NCBI RefSeq assembly: GCF_014851395.1
Contig: NW_024041150.1
Span: 44,983,856-45,047,855, forward strand
DNA: 64,000 bases
Source of the DNA: Micropterus salmoides
Taxonomy: Eukaryota > Chordata > Actinopteri > Centrarchiformes > Centrarchidae
Reading direction: 5' to 3'
In this document: positions 46,101 through 54,394 of the stretch, piece after piece
Layout: each line of letters begins with the position of its first letter
How positions within the stretch are numbered: the stretch's first letter is position 1
Notes under the pieces: generated by a model
The model's input: the letters and a program-made list of their open reading frames with translations, nothing else
Told to the model about the DNA's origin: nothing
The model's database searches: none
Position numbers and translations under genes: made by a program

Positions 46101-48781
46101 GGTCAGTGAAGGTGGCTTCATAAAGTCAGGACATTTTTTTAAGGAGAGGACATTATGAATTATGAGGATTATTGTGAACATTTCTAAATGTTTGGGACTA
46201 AATAATGAATTGTACTTCAGACCATCACTGACACAACAAATGATTTTGGTAATTTGATGAGTTTTATTCTGAAATCACATTGTCATTTTTCTCTATGTTT
46301 AGATTTTATATAATTTACATTACACATCGGACACTAACACAAACCTTTCACATGAGACCTGGTCAAACTACATTTATTTTATCGTTTTACTTCCCCAAGT
46401 CTCAGACTGTAGTCTATTTTTGTTGATGTGTTGAATTTGAGTCTGTTTTGTGTCCTGTGGTGAATCTGTTAACAGAAGATAACAGATCTGTGGTCGTCCA
46501 GTTTACTATTTCTGAGAAAAACAGAACTTCAGCTGAACGTGTCTCTGAACATGTTTCACTGCAGGACTGTTCATTTAAAAAATAACATACGTAAATTATA
46601 AATATGCAAAATTACATTTCTCTGTACATTCTGTTCATAAACAGGATCTAAATATGTGTAAAATGTTTTACTGTTGTGTTTTACTCAAACATTATTTATG
46701 TATGTTTTAATGGAAATAATTACATTAAGTGTTTAAGTGATTTTTAATAAAGAGAAGATGAACTCAGCAGAACGAAGATACTTTTTCCATTCTGCACATT
46801 AAACCACAGAAACTTCCTCCTGTTGATTTCAGTGAACTCTGGTCTGATGCTGGTGGTTTTTCACTATAGGGTGATCTGTTTTAGCTGATGGTGACGTGTC
46901 TATATTCTGACTTCTGCTGAAATGTGTGAACTTGTATTAATAGAAGCGAGCAGCCAACTTCCTTTTCCAGCCAAATACTTTCCAGTTATATTTGTTCTTT
47001 CAGCTCTGCTGTCATTTATGAAGCCTTTAATAAAACTTATTATAAAACTGGTTATTACTGGTCTACATGTATTATATGCGTTGCAGTACTACTAGTACAG
47101 CAGTAAATGTACTAACACCACTGGTAGCAGTTGTAGTATTTGCAGTAATGTAATTTCTGTGTTTTGTTTTCCAGAGAGTGATCCAGCTGCAGTCTACTCA
47201 GCAGTAAGAACAGGAGACGTCAGTTATGGACAAATAGCCATCAGATCACAAAGGACGAGAGGTACAGCTGCTCTTTATTTATTAACCCTTTCATGCATCA
47301 TGTCCACATTTGTGTACAGTTACTTTAACTCCATTTGGGCTCAATATATCATGGTTACGTTCTCCAAGTCATTTGAGGACAGTGTCAGAAGATTGATACC
47401 AACACTGTAAAATTGTAGTGGAGTCAGATTGTATTAAGTTTGATTCCGTGATCTGCTAGTTTATCTATTCTACTTTTTCAAAGACGTGAATTGTATTATA
47501 TAATAAAACAGACATTTAACAAATATATAAACATAACAATGCAAACGTGCATATTACAACATTAAATGGCTTTGCGGCTTTTAAAATAAATAAGAATAAG
47601 TATTATACTCACATACTGTAAAGAAATCATTTTTAACTAGAACTATGTAATCTGCATGTTGGTTTCTTGTTTGTTATATGTTAACTCTGAGATGATTCAC
47701 CATGAAGTTAGATAAGGATAAAAATATTGTATGGGGTTGATTGTTCTTATGTAGTTTGTATGATGCTTTGGCAATATTATTGTTACACATTCATGCCAAT
47801 AAAGCTAATTTGAATTGACTTGATAAATATATGCTACTGGGTTTCCGCATACATGTAACCTCAGTCAAAGACAGGATCATCTACAGCTTGTTTCAGACAG
47901 AGGCTGAAATGAAGAGTCAGTATAAGAAGAAACAAATATTTTTTTGAACTTTGAATCACACAAAGCTGCCACACAGAGTCATAGAACTACAATATAGGAC
48001 TAGAAAAGCAGGTTAATAGCTCTCCTTTACACTAATGGTCATGCACAGGATGCACAGCCCCCCTTCTCTCTCTCAATTAATCAAGCTCAACACAGACACG
48101 GTGGATGTTTTAAAAGCACGGACCAGGTAAAGCAACATTGAACACACCTGTTGGTTATTCGTCATCAGGGGGGTATTGATTGATAATTAACAGCTTCCTC
48201 CACACGCGACTCACCTGCTGCTGTAAAAACAAATTGAGGGTGAAAAAAAATGATTTTACAATACAGAATATAAACTTACCTTCATGAAACCTGCTGCAGG
48301 TTTAAAAAGTTATTTAAAAGTGAGTGTTTTATTATGAAGATAGTTAAATGAATCCCTGTCAAAATGATACTAATGGGGATCCTAATAGAGAAAATTGTAC
48401 ATGCTGTCAGTTATAGTTGTTAGAAGAAAGAAAAATCTGAATCTGTTAGGAAAAATGTAATCGTTGCATCTCTACTGACGGCAGCAGCATGCTATATATG
48501 GCTCTTTTAGTCTGAAGACTAAAGATGTAACATTGTTGACAATTTCTGCTTTCTAAAAATGATGTAAACTGAGAAGTACTTAAATTAATCTGATATTTCC
48601 CACTCACTCTGAACAGCCCAAAATGTTTCCTAGCAACAGATTCAGATTGTTAGATGCTGAGAACTCAGTGAAGCAGAGTTGTTGTCTGGTGACAGAGTTT
48701 CTTTGTCTCATGTTGTTTGAACTGTTTGTGTTTTCAGAGTTTCCAGCAGAGCCAGAGGTCGTCTACTCTTCACTGAGGTAG
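33797..48781 (+). CDS. Fc-receptor-like Ig receptor with multiple ITIMs, nine exons
   Basis: Exons: 33797-33821, 34068-34103, 35957-36220, 36299-36544, 36842-37039, 37307-37408, 45215-45313, 47175-47261, 48738-48781. Every junction is GT-AG and phase 1. The sum is 1101 nt, giving 366 residues plus TAG. Layout: signal peptide 1-20, Ig domains about 21-108 and 109-190, Ser/Thr/Pro stalk, membrane helix about 229-249, long tail. Tyrosines 273 (ITYSDV), 309 and 341 (VSYGQI) and 362 (VVYSSL) fit the ITIM consensus; 298 and 331 (AVYSxV) nearly do. Known FCRL-family ITIMs recruit SHP phosphatases, so this is likely an inhibitory leukocyte receptor; ligand unknown. Intron 6 is 7.8 kb and filled with repeats. 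Confidence 0.85.
34319..34547. mobile_element. MITE-like element with long inverted ends
   Basis: The left end (GCGTCGTATATACAC, then CATGGCTATTGTACACAAA) is the inverse of the right end (TTTGTGTACAATAGCCACG, then GTGTATATGTGACGC). About 45 bp pair with few mismatches around a core of about 140 bp with no coding content. The flanks CTGAT and CTGAG may be an eroded target duplication. It sits in intron 2 of the FCRL-like gene. Confidence 0.75.
34548..35956. other. Intron 2 remainder, no other feature
   Basis: AT-rich intron sequence with no exon or repeat recognised. The open frame entering exon 3 from 35911 is intron read-through. Confidence 0.5.
35957..36220 (+). CDS. FCRL-like gene exon 3: Ig domain 1
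   Basis: 88 codons in phase 1. LTVSPSSSQLFEGESVSLSC gives the first cysteine, AGWTLRRN the core tryptophan, and DSGVYWCESREG the second cysteine. Two additional cysteines (TQCGAG and SSCYI) fit the extra pair often seen in fish FcR-like D1 domains. It ends ITVT followed by GTAAGA. Confidence 0.87.
36299..36544 (+). CDS. FCRL-like gene exon 4: Ig domain 2
   Basis: 82 codons in phase 1. VILQSPVLPVMEGHDVTLHC, FYKDGSLI, then KSDEGLYKCNI and SSWISVT. This is the typical FcR D2 pattern (GLYKC motif and YKDG strand). Confidence 0.9.
36842..37039 (+). CDS. FCRL-like gene exon 5: stalk and membrane helix
   Basis: 66 codons. A Ser/Thr/Pro-rich stalk likely to carry O-glycans is followed by a helix (AVLTFCVLVLLVLLVLLV) and RRC as stop-transfer. 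The helix has no charged residue, so pairing with an ITAM adaptor such as FcR-gamma is not expected. Confidence 0.88.
37307..37408 (+). CDS. FCRL-like gene exon 6: first ITIM
   Basis: 34 codons. An acidic EEEVGDDD stretch leads to ITYSDVKI, a consensus ITIM (Y273), then a basic HLQQPIRRSK. The acceptor could also be used three bases later (CAG repeat), which would drop one alanine. Ends AAAG|GTAACG. Confidence 0.83.
38245..38945 (-). mobile_element. Rex1-like LINE remnant
   Basis: Minus-strand sequence reads, across frames, TKVMSIDFR, NYKYLGIVLDHKLRWD and FLKKLLFF, motifs of the CR1/Rex1 RT C-terminal region. It ends in a TTTCCCTACGGGGACAAATT tail followed by GATTGATT repeats. It is degraded and lies in intron 6 of the FCRL-like gene. 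Confidence 0.65.
39924..40045. repeat. Intronic duplicate (pairs with 46437-46567)
   Basis: GAGTCTGTTTTGTGTCCTGT, then GGTGAATCTG and CATGTTTCACTGCAGGACTG recur in the same order at 46437-46567. This is one of several blocks showing that intron sequence was duplicated together with the ITIM exons. Confidence 0.85.
40268..40460. repeat. Intronic duplicate (pairs with 44703-44960)
   Basis: GACGTCCTGACATCAAGTT, CACATAC-GAGTATAC, TTTC-CACAGTCCA and CAGCTTTCACAGCAGCAGCAG recur at 44703-44960. The first copy also contains a short LINE-tail-like insert (GTTTATTGTCATTCA). Confidence 0.8.
40566..40597. repeat. (TC)n(CA)n microsatellite
   Basis: Short adjacent CT and CA dinucleotide runs. Confidence 0.9.
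41229..41300 (-). repeat. LINE 3'-tail fragment
   Basis: TTCAGTTCAGTTCAGTGTGC followed by TTTATTGGCATGAATG is the reverse of the tail at 47775-47822 (CATTCATGCCAATAAAGC, then AATTTGAATTGA). It is probably Rex1-type. Confidence 0.6.
42120..42910 (-). mobile_element. L2-type LINE fragment, endonuclease-RT linker
   Basis: Minus-strand frames 42893-42561 and 42524-42120 carry SDHYFIQFTV at the end of the endonuclease. They continue with HPHPWLTDTIRGLRTDLRAAER, FSTSISAAKTAFYNDRI, a proline run, FAAFFTDKVATI and CPLDPIPT, the linker leading into an L2 reverse transcriptase. The frame breaks once near 42545. Plus-strand frames over the same stretch are shadows. Confidence 0.8.
42911..43790 (-). mobile_element. 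L2-type LINE fragment, RT C-terminus
   Basis: Minus-strand frames carry NKDKTEVIVFG-like sequence near 43690, then DHITPVLRSLHWLPVCQR, FKILLLVYKALNGLGPKYI and YAPYIWKKLPDNCRS. This is the end of ORF2. It abuts the linker fragment at 42910, but the middle of the RT is absent, so this is either a separate insertion or one copy rearranged by deletion. Confidence 0.8.
44115..44172 (+). repeat. L2-type LINE 3' end
   Basis: TTGTCGCTTTGGATAATAGCG followed by CAGCTAAATGAATAAATGTAA is the 3' terminus shared by L2 LINEs and the SINEs at 12.5 and 45.8 kb. Confidence 0.75.
44703..44960. repeat. Intronic duplicate (pairs with 40268-40460)
   Basis: Second copy of the block described at 40268-40460. It lies directly upstream of the duplicated ITIM exon at 45215. 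Confidence 0.8.
45215..45313 (+). CDS. FCRL-like gene exon 7: ITIM exon, copy A
   Basis: 33 codons in phase 1. ESDPAAVYSTVRGTGDVSYG then QIVIKDIKSNRTR. It contains VSYGQI (consensus ITIM, Y309) and AVYSTV (near-consensus, Y298). Acceptor TTTTCCAG, donor AGAG|GTACAG. Clear duplicate of exon 8. Confidence 0.86.
45748..45945 (-). repeat. tRNA-derived SINE with L2-like tail
   Basis: The minus strand has an A-box-like TGGAGCAGTGAATGAGAC, a B-box-like GGTTTGAATCC, a conserved CTCAGACA-free body (CCTGAGCAAGACCCTTAACC), and the L2-type tail ending TAAATGAATAAATGTAA. Fuller copy of the element at 12502-12660. Confidence 0.82.
46437..46567. repeat. Intronic duplicate (pairs with 39924-40045)
   Basis: Second copy of the block described at 39924-40045, upstream of the ITIM exon at 47175. 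Confidence 0.85.
47175..47261 (+). CDS. FCRL-like gene exon 8: ITIM exon, copy B
   Basis: 29 codons in phase 1. Same ESDPAAVYS start as exon 7, then AVRTGDVSYGQIAIRSQRTR. Compared with copy A it lacks four codons around the RGTG and KDIKSN positions. VSYGQI (Y341) is kept and AVYSAV (Y331) is near-consensus. The splice sites match those of exon 7. Confidence 0.86.
47775..47822 (+). repeat. LINE 3'-tail fragment
   Basis: CATTCATGCCAATAAAGCTA followed by ATTTGAATTGACTTGA, the plus-strand form of the tail at 41229. Confidence 0.6.
48738..48781 (+). CDS. FCRL-like gene exon 9: last ITIM and stop
   Basis: A short last exon completes the frame: EFPAEPEVVYSSLR and TAG. VVYSSL (Y362) is a consensus ITIM four residues from the C-terminus. 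Acceptor GTGTTTTCAG. Confidence 0.83.
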
Positions 48782-48914
48782 ACCTTCACACCTTCACACC
48801 AGTCCAACCACTGATGTCCAGTTGAGCAGAGCACTGTTACCTGTTTCATTGTATTTTCATATATTCATACAGAATCTAATCATAACTTCATGTTGTTTTG
48901 TGGTTACAAATAAT

Positions 48915-48920
48915 AATAAA
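48915..48920 (+). promoter_or_regulatory. Candidate polyadenylation signal
   Basis: AATAAA about 135 bases after the FCRL-like stop codon, a usual distance for a short 3' UTR. Confidence 0.5.
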
Positions 48921-49029
48921 CTTCGGTCTCGTTCTTATTTTTCTCCTGTGGTTCTGTGGGTTTCACAAAGCTGTCAGATGGGGAAAAAAAAATCACACAC
49001 ACACACCTGTCTTCAGTGTAGATAACTAT

Positions 49030-49440
49030 GGTGGCCCATAGGTCTCAGGCCAAATACAAAAGCCACAACGGAAGTGAACCACAATGGAATTTGACAGAGA
49101 AAGAGACGGGCGGGAGCAACACAGGTGACGGGGATCAAGGTTAACGAGACACAGAGAGACAGCAGGGAAGACAGAGACACCAATAAACTAACAACTAACA
49201 GGGAAAACAGACTGAACTAAGATTAAACAGAATACAGCACAAACATGGACAAAATAACAGAAGTACAGAGAACTGGAGAAAACACTAAGACATGAACTGA
49301 GACACAGAACTAAGGAAATACGATGAGACAAGACAGTACTTAAGGCAAATGAACGAAATAATAAACTAGACTACCAAACTCCAAACCATGACAATATCAA
49401 ATAAACACAGACAAAAACAACAGCACCAAACTAAATCCTA
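49030..49440. repeat. Unclassified A-rich repeat
   Basis: A purine/A-rich stretch (AACTAACAGGGAAAACAGAC and similar) resembles a common fish interspersed repeat, but neither end nor class could be set. It is followed near 49480 by a B-box-like GGTTCGAATCATG without an A-box. Confidence 0.35.
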
Positions 49441-49544
49441 ACACAATATGGCTGTCCTGCATTCAGGAGGTCCAGGTTCGAATCATGCAAAGAGCTTACT
49501 TCTTAATGTGACTTTTTTCTGCATAATAGTGTCATAATAGGCCT

Positions 49545-50162
49545 TGTTGCATTTTCAGATTTTGAGAAAGCAGAGGCTGGGTCCACATTAAAATTAACAA
49601 AAAGATTTAATTACAAAAAATTAGTGAATAAAGTGATGGTTTACAGAACAAACCAATAACACTGCAGTGGACTGAAAAGTAGGTCCTCCTCCCAGATCCA
49701 CGGCTTACAGTCCTGATTCTTACAAAATGAATTGTTAATATCCTCCAGGTATGTGGGCGGGTCCATTTTCCTCCAAATGGCTCAGGTCCATAGCCGTTGG
49801 TCGTTTGATTAACTTTTTCGTCACCCAATTAGGAAGGGTGTACCATTGCCAATCCCAGACCTGAAACCCCCTTCAATCTACAGGAATAAACAGTCTTTTG
49901 CTCTAAACTAATCATAGAGAACAACAGGGCTTGTCTACAAAATGGTTGACACCCTATCTTAAGTGTCAATGAAACAGTTAAAACAAAACAGTCCTTCTGG
50001 CACTAAACAAAGAGGTGTCAGTTTTCCTCACATTACAAAGAGGATTCAAACAATGGTTTAATCAATATTCTGATGCAATCGTCTGGCCTAAAACCCAGCA
50101 GGTTACACTGAAATACCCTTTGTAAGAAATATCAGCTTTGTTGTAACTTTTTAAACTCTACA
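49545..50162 (-). repeat. LTR, family B copy 3
   Basis: Similar along its length to 1339-1989 and 13505-14070, with TGTAGAG...GCAACA ends on the minus strand. It is joined on the right to internal sequence lying in the wrong orientation (next entry). Confidence 0.7.
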
Positions 50163-50365
50163 AATAGAGGAAGATGATTTCTTTGCATAAATCTTAATTT
50201 GATTTTACAACTTGTTTTGTTAAAATATCTAAATTTTTTGGGGTCATATTTTGATGCGTAGGCCTATGTAATGTTTTTATTTTCAGTGACATAACTGTAG
50301 TTTGCACAGTCTAATAGTGATTTCACACCAATAAATGGTGTGAAAGGAGGGATTTGTAGAGTTAT
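50163..50365 (+). repeat. Inverted internal piece with polypurine tract and LTR start
   Basis: This is the reverse complement of sequence beside the 14071 polypurine tract, including the TCACACCA/TGGTGTGA hairpin, GAAAGGAGGGATT and a few bases of LTR start (TGTAGAGTT). It holds extra sequence not present near 14.1 kb. So LTR copy 3 faces a piece of a second element in opposite orientation. Confidence 0.7.
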
Positions 50366-50851
50366 CAGAACACTTTCATGCTAATTCTCTTTGTCGCATC
50401 CACGTTTCCTTTTCCTGGCCTCTCAGTCCATCCCACTAAAGACGTGAGGAGAGAGGAAACAAGAAAATATATTTTCAGAGTTCCTCTGAACCCTCATCTG
50501 ATCACACGTGTTTTTCTACGACTGCACAGCCGGGTCACACCTGGATCAGGAGTGCACAATTACCTCCCTCTGCCACATCAGTGGTACATTTTTCTCTCGT
50601 TCTCTTTAAGTAAAAACCTGCATTATTCTGTGTTTAAACTGTGCACAGATCAGCAGAGCCACAGTTTGTAAATGAAATTCACTACTTCACTGAAAGCACA
50701 TGAGACATTTCAGATGTCTCATGACTGGACATATGTTTATATTATTTAGTTTTATTACTACACACAAAAACATCCAGCATAGTTCAAAACAAAGCAGCAC
50801 AGTTTTCTTCCTTCTCCTCTCTCGTGCTGTCTGCTCAGCCCCCTGCCTCAG

Positions 50852-50956
50852 TCTCCCTCCTGCTTGTGTTCAGACTGGTCTGCCACCTGGTGATGTTCTG
50901 TCCGTACTGCATCTCCATTGTCCTCATGGTGTATTCACATCGACACAGGGCCGCAG
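50852..50956 (+). CDS. Orphan FCRL-like membrane exon
   Basis: A TGCCTCAG acceptor is followed by 105 nt in phase 1 that read SLLLVFRLVCHLVMFCPYCI, then SIVLMVYSHRHRAA, ending CAG|GTAACT. A hydrophobic helix with the FRLVCHLV-FCPY pattern followed by basic residues is typical of a membrane exon in fish FcR-like receptors, and differs from the helix at 36842. No Ig exon was found between 48.8 and 50.8 kb, so it is an isolated remnant or part of a gene whose other exons are lost or beyond recognition. An upstream CTCAG at 50838 could add 13 nt but would change phase. Confidence 0.5.
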
Positions 50957-51731
50957 GTAACTCTGAATCATTCACTGATCTTATAAACACTCATCAGTCA
51001 ATCAGGGAAAAAAATATATAAAACCTGTAAGACATACAAACTTATAACAGAGCACTCTCACATTTTAGTTCTTAATTATTTTCTCCAATCGATGATCATA
51101 AGAGTCCTGTGATGAACCAATGACTGCTGGATAAATCAACTCTCTGTATCTCTATAGAATATTGTTTTATATTTATTTATTTAAAAGGAGGAGTGCACAT
51201 TAAAGAACATAAAGACAATGCCCAAAGGTAAATGAGTCAGATTTAGCCATACAGACTAATTTTTATCTGGAGTCCCTGCCAGTTTGAACATTAATTCATG
51301 TCATACAGACAACATTAAAAAACATGCACTTACAATCATAAGCAGACAACACAGTAATAAAAAAAACACAATACCTAAAACTACCTCAATTAAACGCCTG
51401 GTCTGGTTTTTATAGAAGTTCTTTGGATGTGTAATACCTCTTAAACAAAAATCCATAAGATACGTAAGAAACTTAGAAATGATTCAGATTAAACTTCACT
51501 TTCATCCCCTCTGAAAGGTGGGATCCATTCCACTGAATCAGTGGGTGCAGTTGGTAGTTGCACGTACTGAACCACTGATGATTTAATTACTGCTGTGATC
51601 ATAGATCAAGCACAACGTATCACACAACATGTTAGTGTTGTGTCCTTCAAAGAACGTTTCGTTCATTTGACCTAATCTTGTATGTAACTCAGGAGGAACG
51701 GGTTGTCTCAGTGAGTCTTGGAGGTCTCCGT

Positions 51732-51939
51732 CAGCACAGGAAACAGAATTGATTAGTTCACGAATCCCAACTGTGGTTCTCTGGGTTTGAGTCGTTCATT
51801 TGTCACGTGACAGCTGGCTACAGGGCTGTGGTAAGCAGGCAGCACAGGAAACAGAACTGATTAGTTCAGGATTCATAACTGTGGTTCTCTGGGTTTGAGT
51901 CGTTCATTTGTCACGTGACAGCTGGCTACTGTGGAGCAG
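51732..51939. repeat. 108-bp tandem duplication with palindromic E-boxes
   Basis: Two head-to-tail copies (starts 51732 and 51840). Each contains GTTCTCTGGGTTTGAGTCG, then GTCACGTGAC, a perfect palindromic E-box at 51802-51811 and 51910-51919. This is the form bound by USF/MiT-TFE factors. It lies about 1 kb upstream of the transposase-derived exons. Confidence 0.85.
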
Positions 51940-52967
51940 GAATGAAATAATCGTTCAGCGCTCACATGGGTCTGTCTTCACTCGGCAGGCTGACTTACTG
52001 CCAGAATGAGAGGCAGGTCTGTTGTCAGGTAACAGTCACTGGACTGACATTATATAGTTATTTTGTTAATTATGTAACATTTAATAAAGCATAACGTTAT
52101 TACAGCGCAGTGATGTTGTGCTAAGTTATAGTTTTAACACACCTGCACCGTAACTTTAGTCCTGCTAGTGTTTAACATTAGAGCTAACAGCTGATGAGAG
52201 TTGTTCTGGGTCCACTTCAGAGCCCTGACAGGGATCTACCTGGAGCTGAATTACCTCTGAGGTCGTCTCCTCTCCAAAACAAACGGACCCGGTCATTGTA
52301 ACCCTACTGGTCGAGAAAAACACCTTGATAAACATGTTGTGGTATTTTTTAAGATCGCTCAAGGTAACCAGTTGTTTCAGATCAGCCCAAACAAAGTGTT
52401 ACCTGGATGATGACGTGACTGGACACCAGTAATTTATGATTGCTCGGTTAGCTTGCAGGTAACATGGAGAGCTGCGAGAAGATGTTACCTTTTGATCAGG
52501 TGAGTTCGAATCCAGCTTGAGATTTTGTGAAAAGTCTGTTTTCTTTCATTTCTTTTTCCATATGTGGCTCTAATTTAGTGCTCACTTCAACAATCACGAT
52601 CGCTGCAGTAGATTAAAGATGCGACTTGAAACTCGCCAGGAACATGTTTGTGAATGTGACGAATCTGGGGATGGAGTCAGTCTGCAGCTGCTGCACACAA
52701 CACGCGCACACGTATGACAGCCAGTTAGTTTGAAAACCAGTAGGGCTACAACTCCCTCAGAGAACTTAACTTTTACTTTTTATTTATCAACAGAGCCGTG
52801 CTGTTGTTTCACAGCTCCTCACTGGTGAACAACCTGCAGCGTTTGAGATTATTATTAAATTTGTTAAATTTTAATAAGAGTGTGTTTTATTCATCTAGTG
52901 TGTCAAGCTTGCAGATAGGCAAGTATTCAACAACATAAATCGAGCATTACCACTACCAGACACATCT

Positions 52968-53398
52968 AGGTAAAGCACAACATGACCATGAAGCAATTGT
53001 ACAGGGTCCCATTTGAGAGGAACAGTGTCAGGGTCAAAGAACTTCGACATGAATATGTACAGGTAAGTGTTTCAGTCCTTTACATTTACAATACAGAATG
53101 GGTGCAGTCCAGTAACAGATGAATATGTACCACTGGATTAATACCACATAGACACATTCAGAAAGCTACACAGGTACCTGTGTGGTGGGTCAGTACTGTA
53201 TGTGTAGTAGTGTTGGTGTGTGCTTTGAGTAAAACCATCCACAATATGTATTTTTTTGTTACAGAGAATCTTGGACATGGATGGAGCTGCCCAGGCGCAT
53301 CAATGTATTTACATTGACGAGGCTGGATTCAGCCTTAGCAAAAACAGACGACGGGGACGTAATATAATTGGCCAAAGGGCAATGGACAACGTCATCAG
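52968..53398 (+). pseudogene. DDE-transposase-derived gene, two exons (partial)
   Basis: The first exon piece, from about 52968 to 53062, reads MKQLYRVPFERNSVRVKELR then HEYVQ and GTAAGT. The second, 53265-53398, continues RILDMDGAAQ, then IYIDEAGFSLSKNRRRGRNI, and ends before GTGAGC. IDEAGF carries the first catalytic aspartate of the IS630/Tc1-like DDE superfamily. The exon junction is in phase. The rest of the catalytic core is missing because retroviral sequence begins at 53399. Upstream of 52968 an in-frame TAG precedes the fragment. It was spliced, like host-integrated fish relatives, rather than being a bare transposon. Confidence 0.6.
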
Positions 53399-53399
53399 G

Positions 53400-54225
53400 T
53401 GAGCATAACACGTCCCACACCATCCAGGTCTCAAATATTGATAAACATGTTGTCCACATACCCACATGTGTTGTCTCAGTGCTCCATAGCCGTCAGAAGG
53501 AGGAATTGTAAGAACCGGGTTTTCGCTCCTTAATTCAGGTTCAGTGGGGCGATGCTTGGCTGCGTCCACTTGTACTCCTTGCTGGCTCCATGATCAGATG
53601 TCATGCCGCAGGTTGCTGTAACCGTCTGCTTACATGATGATGTTACTAGGAAACAATCTCTTGGTGTGAGACATTGTCTGGTGAAACACACCATTCCGGT
53701 TCGGGCTGTTGGATCCGTTGTCATGATGGGCTTGTAGATTTTCTGCTCCGTTATCTGAGACGTGTTCCAGAATCGGGTTGTGGAGAAACCAAAGTTGACC
53801 ATGCTGATGTTACACAGTTCAAGTTCCTTGGTCATCTCCTTAACTTCTCGGCCAACCCTGGGAAACCCTTGAGTGAAGGTTGACAGGGCTCCTAGTTTCT
53901 CTAACATTTAGTGGTCTGGGTTTCACTGGTATGGAGTCTCCCACTCTATGAGGGAGCTGTGCACACGCATAACACCTCTGATTGGTCACTTTTCTTGAAG
54001 TGGTCATCATGGTTGATACCATGCATTGTCTTTCAGCCCAGCCGGGCTGTCAGGGAGGACGTGTGACTCCTCTTCGGCCTGGATCTTTCCCTCAGTCAGG
54101 CCAAAGTTTGTTGTTTTCATGTTTGGAAATGATGACAGGACGATGATGACAGTGAGCAGAACAACGCCTCCGTTTTCTCTCGGTCTGTCACCTCTCCAGA
54201 GCCATCTGTTGGTTTCTGGCGTCAT
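53400..54225 (-). pseudogene. Endogenous retrovirus envelope remnant
   Basis: Minus-strand frames after the integrase look like a decayed envelope gene. 54225-54007 has a start codon and a hydrophobic leader-like VVLLTVIIVLSS. 53907-53530 is Cys- and Thr-rich. A frame around 53480-53400 carries WVCGQHVYQYL and GWCGTCY, a surface-subunit-like pattern. Frameshifts separate all pieces, and the transmembrane subunit and 3' LTR are absent. Sequence stops being retroviral at about 53399, where the transposase-derived exon begins. Confidence 0.55.
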
Positions 54226-54394
54226 ATCAGTTGTGTCACCTTGCCTACCCCTGTAATCAGTGTGCCCGCGGTGAGTGTTTGGGAGATCAGTGGTTCTAGG
54301 TGGTCTCAGAGATCTTCACTCCCCTCCCTCCCTAGGAACACAAGGCAGGGGAAAGCTCAGCTCACTCACTGATCTCCATCTTCACCTGGTCTGT

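Noticed and set aside
49440..49500. Possible tRNA gene (GGTTCGAATC box)
   Set aside because: Only a B-box-like segment is present; the acceptor stem and A-box do not form, so it is SINE debris at most.
52463..52500. ATG-containing segment ending in a GTGAGT donor, considered as first exon of the 53 kb transposase-derived gene
   Set aside because: Only 12 codons with no resemblance to that family, and a stop precedes the next recognisable exon piece.
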